DNA of 64,000 bases from Umezawaea sp049997955. GTDB taxonomy: Bacteria; Actinomycetota; Actinomycetes; Mycobacteriales; Pseudonocardiaceae. Numbering within the stretch: the first letter of the stretch is position 1; the number at the start of each line of letters is the position of its first letter. Both the position numbers and the translations under genes were made by a program. Under the pieces are notes generated by a model. It did not search any database. It was given only the letters and a program-made list of their open reading frames with translations, and was not told the origin of the DNA. Below, in pieces: positions 49,650 through 58,453 of this stretch. The stretch covers positions 1-64,000 of the forward strand of contig JAEBDY010000016.1 of assembly GCA_049997955.1 (NCBI GenBank). The letters are read 5' to 3'.

Positions 49650-51353
49650 TCAGGGCAGGGTCCACCGCTGGTTGGTGCCGCCGTGGCAGCTCCAGATGAT
49701 CAACTGGGTGCCGTCGGCGGAACTGCCGCCGTTGGCGTCCAGGCACCTGCCCGACTGCGTGTGCACCAGCGAGCCGTTCGCACCCGCGGCCCAGTTCTGG
49801 CCACCACCGCCGTTGCACGTCCACAAGCGCACCGCGGCGCCGTTGGCGGTGCCGGAGGCGTCCAGGCACTTGTCCAGCGCGCGCACCGTGGACCCGTTCA
49901 GCGTCCAGCGCTGGTTCACGCCGCCGTTGCACGTCCACAGCTGCACCTTCGCGCCGTCCACCGAGCTGCCGCCGTTGACGTCCACGCACTTGCCCCCGGC
50001 GGCGACGACGGGCCCGGTGCGCGGCGTGGTGCCACCCAGTTCCTTGATCCTGATGTTGCGGAACGACACGTCGTCGCCGGTCCCGTGGTTCTGCACGCCG
50101 ACGTGCCCGGACGACAGGGACCGGACCGGGTCGGTGTTGGTGAAGTCGTTGACCTGCACGCCGTTGAGGAACACCCGCAGGCGTTCGCCCTCGACCAGCA
50201 GCTCGAACGTGTTCCACTCGCCGGGCGGGTTGAGCGCGGCGTCGCGGGCGGCCTGGTCGGCGCCCTTGACCCCGTAGACCGCGCCGGTCGTCTTGTCCGC
50301 GGTGTCGGTGGCGTCGATCTGCACCTCGTAGCCGTTGGCCATCGCGGAGTTCGGGTCGGTGCTGGGCGGGAAGCCGACGAAGACGCCGGAGTTGTCGTCG
50401 TCGGTCATGCGCCAGTCCAGCTTGAGCGAGTACGCGCGGTACTCGCGGGCGCTGTTCCAGAGCAGGCCCTGGCCGCCGGACGAGGTCAGCGTGGCGTCGG
50501 CGTTGGTGAAGCCGCCCGGTCCGGCCTGCGACCACCCGGTGGTGGAACCGTTGTACAGCGGGGTGTAGCCGGTCTCCGGGCGGCAGTCCGCCTTCGTCCG
50601 GTTCGCCGCGTAGCGGATGCCGCCGAGGACCGTCGCGCGGAACCCGGCCTCGGTGTAGCTCGCCTGGGTGTGGCCTCCGCCGGTGTAGAACGAGCGCCCG
50701 CCCTGGTAGGTCTTGCACCAGGTGTGGGGGTGGTCGGCGCCCATCGACCCGCCGCTGTAGGTCGACTCGTCCAGCGTGGCCAGTACCCTTGCCGTGGAAC
50801 GGATGTCGCCGCGGAAGTTGTACCACTCGTCGGTCCTGGTCACCGCCGGGCCGAGGTGGGCGGTGGCCGCGTGCGCCCGGTTCTCCACCCGGACCGTCGC
50901 CTGCTGGATCGCCGGGTGCGAGGTGAAGTACGCGCCGACCAGCTCGCCGTAGAACGACCAGTCGTACTCGGTGTCGGACGCCGAGTGGACGCCGACGTAC
51001 CCGCCCCCGCCCCGGATGTAGGACTCGAACGCGGACTGCTGGGAGGAGTTGAGCACGTCGCCGGTGGTGTTGAGGAAGACCACGGCCTCGTACTGGGCCA
51101 GGTTGGCCGTGGTGAACCGGGTCGAGTCCTCGGTGGCGGTCACGGTGAAGCTGTTGGCCGCCCCCAGGTCCCGGACCAGCTGGATGCCCGCCGGGATCGC
51201 GTCGTGGCGGAAGCCGGCGGTCTTGGAGAACACCAGGACGTCGTAGGGGGTGTCGGCCGCCGCGGCGGCGACCGGTGGGCTGGAGCTGAGCGCGGCGGCG
51301 GTCAGGGCCGCGGTGGCCACGCCGATCGCGCGCCGGAGCAGTGTGCGTCTCAT
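49650..51353 (-). CDS. Secreted ThuA-like / DUF1080 (3-keto-glycoside hydrolase-type) / lectin protein
   Basis: 567 residues. Signal peptide (~1-34), then a ThuA-like flavodoxin-fold domain (~36-250; VLVFSKTAGFRHDAIPAG, GGGGYVGVHSASD, GRSFYTGGGHTQASY). A DUF1080 jelly-roll follows (~260-435; YTPLYNGSTTGWSQAG, FKLDWR-type strand SLKLDWRMTDDDNSGVF, EWNTFELLVEGERL). The C-terminal ~125 form a ricin-type trefoil (QLWTCNGGVNQRW, RLWTCNGGGGQNW, IWSCHGGTNQRW). DUF1080 members are known 3-keto-disaccharide/glycoside hydrolases. It lies 23 bases after a PQQ-type sugar dehydrogenase gene on the same strand, so oxidation followed by cleavage outside the cell is plausible. Confidence 0.9.
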   Translation of the reverse strand: MRRTLLRRAIGVATAALTAAALSSSPPVAAAAADTPYDVLVFSKTAGFRHDAIPAGIQLVRDLGAANSFTVTATEDSTRFTTANLAQYEAVVFLNTTGDVLNSSQQSAFESYIRGGGGYVGVHSASDTEYDWSFYGELVGAYFTSHPAIQQATVRVENRAHAATAHLGPAVTRTDEWYNFRGDIRSTARVLATLDESTYSGGSMGADHPHTWCKTYQGGRSFYTGGGHTQASYTEAGFRATVLGGIRYAANRTKADCRPETGYTPLYNGSTTGWSQAGPGGFTNADATLTSSGGQGLLWNSAREYRAYSLKLDWRMTDDDNSGVFVGFPPSTDPNSAMANGYEVQIDATDTADKTTGAVYGVKGADQAARDAALNPPGEWNTFELLVEGERLRVFLNGVQVNDFTNTDPVRSLSSGHVGVQNHGTGDDVSFRNIRIKELGGTTPRTGPVVAAGGKCVDVNGGSSVDGAKVQLWTCNGGVNQRWTLNGSTVRALDKCLDASGTANGAAVRLWTCNGGGGQNWAAGANGSLVHTQSGRCLDANGGSSADGTQLIIWSCHGGTNQRWTLP

Positions 51354-51376
51354 GGTCGACCGTCCTCGGGGGCTCG

Positions 51377-54307
51377 TCAGGGCAGGGTCCAGCGCTGGTT
51401 GGTGCCGCCGTGGCAGGTCCAGACGATCAACTGGGTGCCGTCGGCGGAGCTGGCCCCGTTGGCGTCCAGGCACTTGCCGGACTGCGGGTTGGACAGCGAG
51501 CCGTTCGCGCCCGCGGTCCAGTTCTGGCCCGCACCGCCGTTGCACGTCCACAGCCGCACCAGCGAGCCGTCGGCCGTGCCCGCCACGTCCAGGCACTTGT
51601 CCAGGGCGCGCACGGTGGTGCCGCTCAGCGTCCAGCGCTGGTTGGCGCCGCTGTTGCACGTCCACAGCTGCACCTTCGAGCCGTCCGCCGCGTTGCTGCC
51701 GTTCACGTCCACGCACTTGCCCGCCGGGCCGACGATCGGACCGGTCCGGGTGCCCGTGGTCGTGCCGAAGGTGTACGCGTCGACGTCGAAGAGCGTGCCC
51801 GTGCCGCCCGCGAAGGTCAGGTACAGCGAGACGGTCTCGCTCGGGACGTTGGACAGGGCGGTGGAGACCTCGGTGAACGTCTCCCACCCGCCGGTCACCG
51901 GCACGGTCACCGTGCCGAGCACCGGCCCGGTCGGCGAGCCGGTCCGCACGGCCAGCGTGCCGCCCGCACCGGCGGACGACACTCGGGCGGTGAACCGGTT
52001 CGTCCCGCCGAGCGCGTAGGGCTCGAACGCGATCCAGTCGCCGTTCTGGATGTCGCCGACGGTGCGCCCGCCCTCGGCGGCCGCCTTGTCGTAGAGGCCG
52101 GTGCCGCTCTGCGCCGAGTAGTGCTCGGCCTGGCGGTGCCGCAGTTGCAGCACGTGCTGCTTGTGCGTGGTCACCGGCGGCTGGCCGTTGGACCCGAGGT
52201 CGGTGTACTCGGCGTCGAACACCGCGAACAGGTTCGCCGCCGTGTCGTGCTCACCGTCCACCGGGATCTGGAGGGTGCCCGTGCAGCCGGTCTGCGTGGT
52301 GATCGGGTGGCCGTGGCTGTCGTGGCCCAGCACGTAGCTGATCTTGACCCGGCCGCAGTCGATCGTGCCGTCCTCGCGGTCCGTCGCGGTGATCTTGTAC
52401 GGGACGCTGTCGCCGAAGCTGAACAGCGAGCCGTTGGCCGGTGTGTCCAGCGTGACCACGGGTGCGGTGTTGCCGACCGAGATCGTCAGGCCCACCGACC
52501 CCGTCCGGCCCCCGCTGTCGGTCACCGTGAGCGTCACCGGGTACTGGCCGTTGGTGGTGAAGGTGCGACTGGGGTTGGCCGCGGTGGACGTGCCGCCGTC
52601 GCCGAAGTTCCACGCGTAGGTCAGCGCGCCGCCCTCGGGGTCCGAGGAGCCCGCCGACGAGAAGTTCACCGTCAGCGGCGCGCTGCCGGAGGTGACGTTG
52701 GCGGCGGCGCGCGCGGTCGGCGCCCGGTTGCCCGCCGGGTTGTACTCGATGCGGTAGAGCGCGGAACTGGCGTCGCCCGCGCCCCAACCGGTGCCGTAGT
52801 CCAGCACGTACAGGGCGCCGTCCGGGCCGAAGCTGGCGTCCATGACCTGCGTGCCGCGCCACGGGAACTCGCTGATCTGCCCGGCCGAGCCGTCGGAGTT
52901 GACGTCGATGGTCTTGATCCAGCGCCTGCCGAACTCGGTGGCGAACACGTGCCCGTCCAGCACGGCGGGGAACTTGATCGACGACGGGTTGGCCGCGTCG
53001 TAGCGGTAGACGGGAGCGCTCATCGGCGACTCCGAGCCGCAGCCGAACGCGGACACGGAGCAGTTGTCGTACTTGATCCACGCGGGCTTCGCGGCGGGCA
53101 GGGTGGTCAGCCCGGTGTTGCGCGGTGAGTTGTTGCCCGGCGCGGCGCAGTTGAACCGGTTGCCCGACGGCCCGGACGGGAACGTGTAGTCCACGTACGC
53201 CTCGGCGGTCGTGTTCGAGCCGACGCAGTAGGGCCAGCCGTAGTTGCCCGCCGAGGTGATCCGGTTGAACTCCACCAGGCCCGCCGGGCCGCGCGCGGAG
53301 GTCGCCGTGCCCGCGTCCGGCCCGTACTCGCCGAGGTAGATCGCCCCGGACGGCTTGTCCACGTTGAAGCGGAACGGGTTGCGCAGGCCCATCGCGTAGA
53401 TCTCCGGCCGGGTGCCCGCGGTGCCCGCCGGGAAGAGGTTGCCCGACGGGATCGAGTACGAGCCGTCGGAGTTCACCTTGATCCGCAGCACCTTGCCGCG
53501 CAGGTCGTTCGTGTTGCCCGCGCTGCGCTGGGCGTCGTAGGTGGGGTTGCGGTTGGTCCGCTCGTCGATCGGGGTGAAGCCGCCGGAGTCGAACGGGTTC
53601 GAGTCGTCACCCGTGGACAGGTACAGGTTGCCCGCCGCGTCGAAGTCGATGTCGCCGCCGACGTGGCAGCACATGCCCCGGTCGGTCCCGACCTCCAGGA
53701 CGGTCACCTGGCTGGCCGTGTTCAGGGTGAAGTCGGCGTTCAGGGTGAACCGGGACAGCCGGTTGACGCCCTTCCACGACGAGAAGTCCGACCCGGTGGC
53801 CGGTGCGTCGCCGCCGGGGGTGGACAGCGGCGGCGCGTAGAACAGGTAGACGTGCCGGTTGGTGGCGAAGCCGGGGTCGACCCCGACGCCCTGGAGGCCT
53901 TCCTCGTCGTGCGAGTAGACCGGGATGGTGCCGACCACGGCGGTGACGCCCTCGGCCGTGGTGCGGCGCAGGGTCCCGTTGCGGGCGGTGTGCAGCACGG
54001 AGCGGTCCGGCAGGACGGCGAGCGTCATCGGCTCGCCCACCTCGCCGACGCCGCGGGCCAGCTCGACCTGCTGGAAGTCGGCCGGGTTGACCGCGTGCGC
54101 GGCCGCGGGCGGCGAGGAGCCGATCACCGTCGCCACCACGCCGGCCGCCACCAGGAGAGCCGCGGCCGAGACCGCCTTCGCGCGGTGCGCTATCCCGCGC
54201 TCACGTCTCCTGCGCCCGCCCGGTTCGCTTCGAACGAATGCGCTCCGGTCCTTTGTAGACCGTTTTCCGAAGGTGGTCCACCCAGCGGAAAATAGGGGTC
54301 GTCGCAT
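51377..54307 (-). CDS. Secreted PQQ-type sugar dehydrogenase with PKD, CBM6-like and lectin domains
   Basis: 976 residues. Signal region ~25-60 (AVSAAALLVAAGVVATVIG). The glucose/sorbosone-dehydrogenase propeller (~65-450) shows MTLAVLPDRSVLHTARNG, VDPGFATNRHVYLFYAPP, GDIDFDAAGNLYLSTGDD, MGLRNPFRFNVDKPSGAIYL and GEYGPDAG. Then come a PKD domain (APLTVNFSSAGSSDPEG, YAWNFGDGG), another beta domain, a CBM6-like module (GDWIAFEPYALGGTNRFTAR) and a C-terminal ricin-type trefoil almost identical in motif to that of the adjacent ThuA protein. The ATG at 54307 follows GAGGGAG. First gene of a two-gene operon; LacI-type operators lie upstream at 54426 and 54523. Cofactor and substrate are inferred. 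Confidence 0.9.
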   Translation of the reverse strand: MRRPLFSAGWTTFGKRSTKDRSAFVRSEPGGRRRRERGIAHRAKAVSAAALLVAAGVVATVIGSSPPAAAHAVNPADFQQVELARGVGEVGEPMTLAVLPDRSVLHTARNGTLRRTTAEGVTAVVGTIPVYSHDEEGLQGVGVDPGFATNRHVYLFYAPPLSTPGGDAPATGSDFSSWKGVNRLSRFTLNADFTLNTASQVTVLEVGTDRGMCCHVGGDIDFDAAGNLYLSTGDDSNPFDSGGFTPIDERTNRNPTYDAQRSAGNTNDLRGKVLRIKVNSDGSYSIPSGNLFPAGTAGTRPEIYAMGLRNPFRFNVDKPSGAIYLGEYGPDAGTATSARGPAGLVEFNRITSAGNYGWPYCVGSNTTAEAYVDYTFPSGPSGNRFNCAAPGNNSPRNTGLTTLPAAKPAWIKYDNCSVSAFGCGSESPMSAPVYRYDAANPSSIKFPAVLDGHVFATEFGRRWIKTIDVNSDGSAGQISEFPWRGTQVMDASFGPDGALYVLDYGTGWGAGDASSALYRIEYNPAGNRAPTARAAANVTSGSAPLTVNFSSAGSSDPEGGALTYAWNFGDGGTSTAANPSRTFTTNGQYPVTLTVTDSGGRTGSVGLTISVGNTAPVVTLDTPANGSLFSFGDSVPYKITATDREDGTIDCGRVKISYVLGHDSHGHPITTQTGCTGTLQIPVDGEHDTAANLFAVFDAEYTDLGSNGQPPVTTHKQHVLQLRHRQAEHYSAQSGTGLYDKAAAEGGRTVGDIQNGDWIAFEPYALGGTNRFTARVSSAGAGGTLAVRTGSPTGPVLGTVTVPVTGGWETFTEVSTALSNVPSETVSLYLTFAGGTGTLFDVDAYTFGTTTGTRTGPIVGPAGKCVDVNGSNAADGSKVQLWTCNSGANQRWTLSGTTVRALDKCLDVAGTADGSLVRLWTCNGGAGQNWTAGANGSLSNPQSGKCLDANGASSADGTQLIVWTCHGGTNQRWTLP

Positions 54308-54425
54308 CGAAAAGTCTCCCTCGTCATCGTCGACGGGCGGACCGGAAAACGCGCGGAGAACCAGCGTCTGCCTGCACCGTAACGATCGGCGACAGCGGGC
54401 GTCAACGCTCAAGATTGCTAAATAT

Positions 54426-54439
54426 GTTAGCGATAACTA
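54426..54439. promoter_or_regulatory. LacI-type operator, site 7
   Basis: TGTTAGCGATAACT, 119 bases upstream of the multidomain PQQ-dehydrogenase gene. Core identical to site 6. Confidence 0.7.
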
Positions 54440-54522
54440 GAGCAAGATCGGGTTGAGTCGTGCTCGAATACTGCAATCACCAGGCATTCACCACGAATCG
54501 ACGAGTCCCACAAAACAGCGAA

Positions 54523-54536
54523 TGTTATCGCTCACA
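54523..54536. promoter_or_regulatory. LacI-type operator, site 8
   Basis: TGTTATCGCTCACA, a one-arm variant, 97 bases from site 7. Could loop with site 7 or control the plus-strand gene. Confidence 0.6.
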
Positions 54537-54996
54537 TCAGGTAGGCAGGGATCGTCGGCAGCCGCTTCGCCGAGGACCGGCTGAGAGGTCCCACCCAGTG
54601 CCATCGTCCTTTGTGGAGGGTCCAGCACGACGAATCGGCCAGGGAGCGTCTCGTCGCCGAGGCCTGCGGTCCCGGCACCTCTCGACAGGCGCGCACACCG
54701 CGTCGTGCCGCGATGGCGTTCGAACCAAGATGACGCAGTGCGTCGCCGAGCAGCGGCTGGGCTACCGGCGCGGCTGGACGCGCCCGGCCGCGCCATGTCG
54801 TGGCCGGTAGGAATAGGCGGCCGAACGTGGTCGCACCGCGGACAGCGCCCTCGGCGAAGCCGGGTGTCCACTCGGCCGCATGGGTGAGATCCGTCGGAAC
54901 ACCGAAGTCGCCTAGCGCAGCACGCGGCGTTGACGCACGTCTCGCGTGTGAGCCTTTCGTGTTGCCCCACAACGCCGCGAAAGGAACAAATCCCCC

Positions 54997-57279
54997 ATGG
55001 GTACGACCCGCCGCAGACCGATCCGTTCCAGACGTGCGACCGCCGCAGCCGTCACGATCCTCATGATCACCACCACCGCGGTGGCCTTACCGCAGGCCGC
55101 CGCCGCGGCCGTGCCGACCGGCTTCACCGACACGCTCGCCATCGGTGGCCTCACCACCCCGACCGCCGTCTCGTTCGCTCCGGACGGCAAGGTCTTCATC
55201 GCCGAGAAGAGCGGTCTGGTCAAGGTCTTCGACTCCCCCGCCGACACCACCGCCACCGTCTTCGCCGACCTCCGCCCGCAGACCCAGGACTTCTGGGACC
55301 GCGGCCTGCTCGGCCTCGCGGTGGACCCCCAGTACCCGGCCCGCCCGTACGTCTACGTCGCCTACACCCACGACGCCCAGCCCGGCGGCACCGCACCGCG
55401 CTGGGGCGACACCTGCCCGACCCCGCCCGGCGCGACCGACCAGGGCTGTGTCGTCACCAGCCGGGTCTCCAAGCTGACCATGGGAGCGGGCGGCGTGGCC
55501 ACCGCCGAGCAGCCGCTGGTCACCGACTGGTGCCAGCAGTACCCCAGCCACTCCATCGGCACCCTCGCCTTCGGCCCCGACGGCGGCCTCTACGTCGGCG
55601 GCGGTGACGGCGCGAGCTTCAACTTCACCGACTACGGCCAGGTCGGCAACCCGTGCGCGGACCCGCCCTCCCCCGCGGGCACGAACCTGACCGCGCCCAA
55701 CGCCCGTGGCGGCGCGCTGCGCTCCCAGTCGATCCGCCGCCCGGCGGGCGAACCGGTCACCCTCGACGGCACGATCGCGCGCATCGACCCGGACACCGGC
55801 GAGGGACTGCCCGGCAACCCGTTCGCGAGCAGCGCCGACGCCAACGCCCGACGCGTCGTCGCCTCCGGCCTGCGCAACCAGTTCCGCTTCGCGTTCCGGC
55901 CCGGCACCGACGAGCTGTGGGCGGGCGACGTCGGCTGGAACACCTGGGAGGAGATCAACCGGATCCCCGACGCGAACGACACGACGGCGGAGAACTTCGG
56001 CTGGCCCTGCTACGAGGGCGCCGCACGTCAAGGCGGCTACGACGGCGCGAACCTCGCCCTGTGCGAGTCGCTCTACACCGGCGCGGGCCAGACCGCGCCG
56101 TTCTACGCCTACAACCACTCGGCCAAGGTCGTGGCGACCGACCCGTGCCCCACCGGCGGTTCGTCGATCTCCGGGATCGCGTTCGAGTCCACCAGCAACT
56201 ACCCGGCCGCCTACGACGGCGCACTGTTCTTCGCCGACAGCTCACGCGGCTGCATCTGGGCGATGCAAACCACCGCGGGCCAGCCCGACCCGACCAAGCT
56301 GGTGCCGTTCGTGACCGGCGTGAACGTGCCCGCGCAGCTGACCACCGGGCCGGGCGGCGACCTGTTCTACATCGCGCTCGGCGCGGGCCAACTGCGTCGG
56401 GTCGGCTACGCGGGCGGCGGCAACCGGGCGCCGACCGCGATCGCCACGGCCACCCCGTCGTCGGGTGCCGCACCGCTGGCCGTGCAGTTCGACGGCACCG
56501 GCTCGACCGACCCGGACGCGGGCGACACGCTGGCCTACGCCTGGGACCTCGACGGCGACGGCGCCTACGACGACTCCACCTCCGCCACCCCGACCAGCAC
56601 CTACACCTCGCAGGCCACGGTCGTGGCGGGCTTGCGGGTCACCGATCAGGCGGGCGCGTCCGGCACCACGACGGTCACCGTCTCGGTCGGCACGCCGGTC
56701 GCGCAGGACCCGGTGCCGGTCATCGACGACCCGACCGCCGCGCTGCGCTGGGCGGTGGGCCAGAACGTGCCGTTCGCCGGGCACGCCACCGATCCCCAGG
56801 ACGGCGCGCTGCCCGCGTCCGCCCTGAGCTGGCGGCTGAGCATGCAGCACTGCGCGACCAGCGGCTCCTGCCACGAGCACGTGGTGCAGGACTGGGCGGG
56901 GGTGGCGTCCGGCTCGTTCTCCGCGCCCGACCACGAGTACCCGTCGCACCTGGAGTTGACGCTGACCGCCACGGACTCGTCCGGGCGCAGCGCGAGCACC
57001 AAGGTGCGGCTCGACCCGCAGACGGTCGACCTGAGCTTCACGTCCTCCCCCAGCGGGTTGCGGCTCAGCGTGGGCGGGACGGCGAGCACCACTCCGTTCA
57101 CCCGCACGGTGATCGTCGGGTCGAACAACTCGATCAGCGCGCCGAGCCCGCAGGCAGGCCTGCTGGGGTTGCGCTTCAACTACAGCAGGTGGTCGGACAG
57201 CGGCGCGCAGACCCACAACGTGACCGCGCCCGCGAGCCCGACGACCTACCGGGCGACCTACTCGCTGTGCCTGTGCTGA
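54997..57279 (+). CDS. Secreted PQQ-type sugar dehydrogenase with PKD domain
   Basis: 760 residues. Signal peptide (~1-39), then a propeller (~42-475) with LTTPTAVSFAPDGKVFIAEK, LLGLAVDPQYPARPYVYVAY, FGPDGGLYVGGGDGASF, ASGLRNQFRFAFRPGTDELW and FGWPCYEG, as in glucose/sorbosone dehydrogenases. A PKD-like domain (~480-570; GAAPLAVQFDGTGSTDPDAG, YAWDLDGDG) and two further beta-rich stretches complete it. There is no lectin tail, unlike the divergent relative at 51377-54307. AAAGGAAC precedes the ATG. A 17-bp hairpin follows the stop. Function is extracellular sugar oxidation by family; the electron acceptor is unknown. Confidence 0.9.
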   Translation: MGTTRRRPIRSRRATAAAVTILMITTTAVALPQAAAAAVPTGFTDTLAIGGLTTPTAVSFAPDGKVFIAEKSGLVKVFDSPADTTATVFADLRPQTQDFWDRGLLGLAVDPQYPARPYVYVAYTHDAQPGGTAPRWGDTCPTPPGATDQGCVVTSRVSKLTMGAGGVATAEQPLVTDWCQQYPSHSIGTLAFGPDGGLYVGGGDGASFNFTDYGQVGNPCADPPSPAGTNLTAPNARGGALRSQSIRRPAGEPVTLDGTIARIDPDTGEGLPGNPFASSADANARRVVASGLRNQFRFAFRPGTDELWAGDVGWNTWEEINRIPDANDTTAENFGWPCYEGAARQGGYDGANLALCESLYTGAGQTAPFYAYNHSAKVVATDPCPTGGSSISGIAFESTSNYPAAYDGALFFADSSRGCIWAMQTTAGQPDPTKLVPFVTGVNVPAQLTTGPGGDLFYIALGAGQLRRVGYAGGGNRAPTAIATATPSSGAAPLAVQFDGTGSTDPDAGDTLAYAWDLDGDGAYDDSTSATPTSTYTSQATVVAGLRVTDQAGASGTTTVTVSVGTPVAQDPVPVIDDPTAALRWAVGQNVPFAGHATDPQDGALPASALSWRLSMQHCATSGSCHEHVVQDWAGVASGSFSAPDHEYPSHLELTLTATDSSGRSASTKVRLDPQTVDLSFTSSPSGLRLSVGGTASTTPFTRTVIVGSNNSISAPSPQAGLLGLRFNYSRWSDSGAQTHNVTAPASPTTYRATYSLCLC

Positions 57280-57291
57280 TCTCGTAGGACA

Positions 57292-57327
57292 CGCGTCGCT
57301 GGTCCGACCTGTCGGACCAGCGACGCG
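57292..57327 (+). terminator. Perfect 17-bp hairpin after PQQ-type dehydrogenase
   Basis: Arms CGCGTCGCTGGTCCGAC and GTCGGACCAGCGACGCG pair perfectly with a 2-base spacer, 12 bases after the stop and between convergent genes. No U-tract. Confidence 0.75.
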
Positions 57328-57366
57328 CCACCTGCGAGGCGTGGGAATCCTCAAGCGTGCCAAGGC

Positions 57367-58299
57367 TCACTTCGAGTCGATGCGCCCGATCGGCTCCGCC
57401 GCGCTCAGGGCCTCCGTGGTGATCCGGTTCCAGGCTTCGTCGCCGAAGCCGAGCGCCTTGCGCAGGAACGCCGCCGACGTTCGGCGGACCAGGTCGACGC
57501 GTTCGGGACTCTCGTCGGTGGTGTCGGTGGCCCGGTAGGCGTGGATGCCGCCGAGGGAGTGCTCGGCGCCGAACACGGTGAGCAGGCTCCGGGCGCCGGG
57601 GCTGAGCTTGTAGACGTCGGTGAACCAGTCCGGGCCGCGGGTCGACAGCAGCGACTGGTCGCGGTCGCCCGCGACGACGAGCGTCGGGGTGTTCAGCTGG
57701 TCGAAGTCCGGGCTCATGAAGGAGAAGTTCTCCCGCGCGAACGGGGTCAGGTCCTCCCCGCCGATGCCGGTGGTCGCCAGGAGCACGCCGGCCTTGACGC
57801 GGGTGTCGGTCCTGTCCTCGCCTGGCTGCCCGTCCGCGCCGACGACGCGGGCGCCGAGGAGCATGCCCACCGTCTGCCCGCCCCAGGAGTGCCCGGCGAC
57901 GGCGAGCCGGTCGCGGTCGACGCGCTCGGGAAGTCCCGGGATCGCGGCCACCACCCGGTCGAGGTGGTCGATGACGCGCACGACGTCGTCGACGCGGGTG
58001 CGCCAGATCGACGCGTACCGCGGGTCGGCCGGGGTGAGGCCGATCGTGGCCGAGTCGAGGAACGTGGGCTGGACGACGACGAACCCGTTGCCGGTCCAGA
58101 AGTCCACGAGCGGGTCGTAGGAGTCCATCGAGAGGCTGAACCCGTGTGCCAGGACGAGGAGTGGCAGGTCGGTGCCCGTGGCGGGGGCGGAGATCCGCAC
58201 CGCGAGGTCATCGCCGCGGTCCGGCGCGGGCAGGACCACCGGCTTGGCGGTCAGGATTGGCGAGCCGGTGGCTGGGGCGAGCAGGTCGAGAGCGGGCAT
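57367..58299 (-). CDS. Alpha/beta hydrolase (dienelactone-hydrolase/chlorophyllase-like)
   Basis: 310 residues, no signal peptide. Fold markers: LPLLVLAHGFSLSMDSYDP (oxyanion region), LAVAGHSWGGQTVGML (Ser elbow), VVAGDRDQSLL (Asp) and FGAEHSLGG (His). Substrate unknown. It is divergent from a TetR-family gene, with two palindromic operators between, so it is likely that regulator's target, perhaps in detoxification or ester breakdown. Confidence 0.9.
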   Translation of the reverse strand: MPALDLLAPATGSPILTAKPVVLPAPDRGDDLAVRISAPATGTDLPLLVLAHGFSLSMDSYDPLVDFWTGNGFVVVQPTFLDSATIGLTPADPRYASIWRTRVDDVVRVIDHLDRVVAAIPGLPERVDRDRLAVAGHSWGGQTVGMLLGARVVGADGQPGEDRTDTRVKAGVLLATTGIGGEDLTPFARENFSFMSPDFDQLNTPTLVVAGDRDQSLLSTRGPDWFTDVYKLSPGARSLLTVFGAEHSLGGIHAYRATDTTDESPERVDLVRRTSAAFLRKALGFGDEAWNRITTEALSAAEPIGRIDSK

Positions 58300-58354
58300 G
58301 GGGGTGTCCTTTCGAGACTGACGGAAAGTCGCGGGTGCCCGGTCGAGTTAAAAC

Positions 58355-58391
58355 GGAGCACTGCTCCCCCAACGATACGGAGCAGCGCTCC
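58355..58391. promoter_or_regulatory. Tandem TetR operators
   Basis: Two palindromes, GGAGCACTGCTCC (58355-58367) and GGAGCAGCGCTCC (58379-58391), each preceded by AC, spaced 24 bases start to start. They lie in the divergent gap of the hydrolase and TetR genes, a typical autoregulatory layout. Confidence 0.75.
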
Positions 58392-58453
58392 GCGTTGCAA
58401 CAGGGAAGAGGAACTGGGCTCCGGTTCACCCCGCCCATGCCACAATCGTCGGC

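Larger units (their letters stand above)
54308..54996. other. Divergent region between two PQQ-type dehydrogenase genes
   Basis: 689 bases with two LacI-type operators (54426-54439, 54523-54536) near the minus-strand gene and ~460 bases from the plus-strand gene. Open frames at 54460-54990 on both strands lack convincing starts or similarity. No RNA gene recognised. Confidence 0.45.

Noticed and set aside
54460..54970. Several 110-160 residue open frames in the PQQ-dehydrogenase gap
   Set aside because: Overlapping on both strands, no ribosome-binding sites, no similarity; treated as noncoding.
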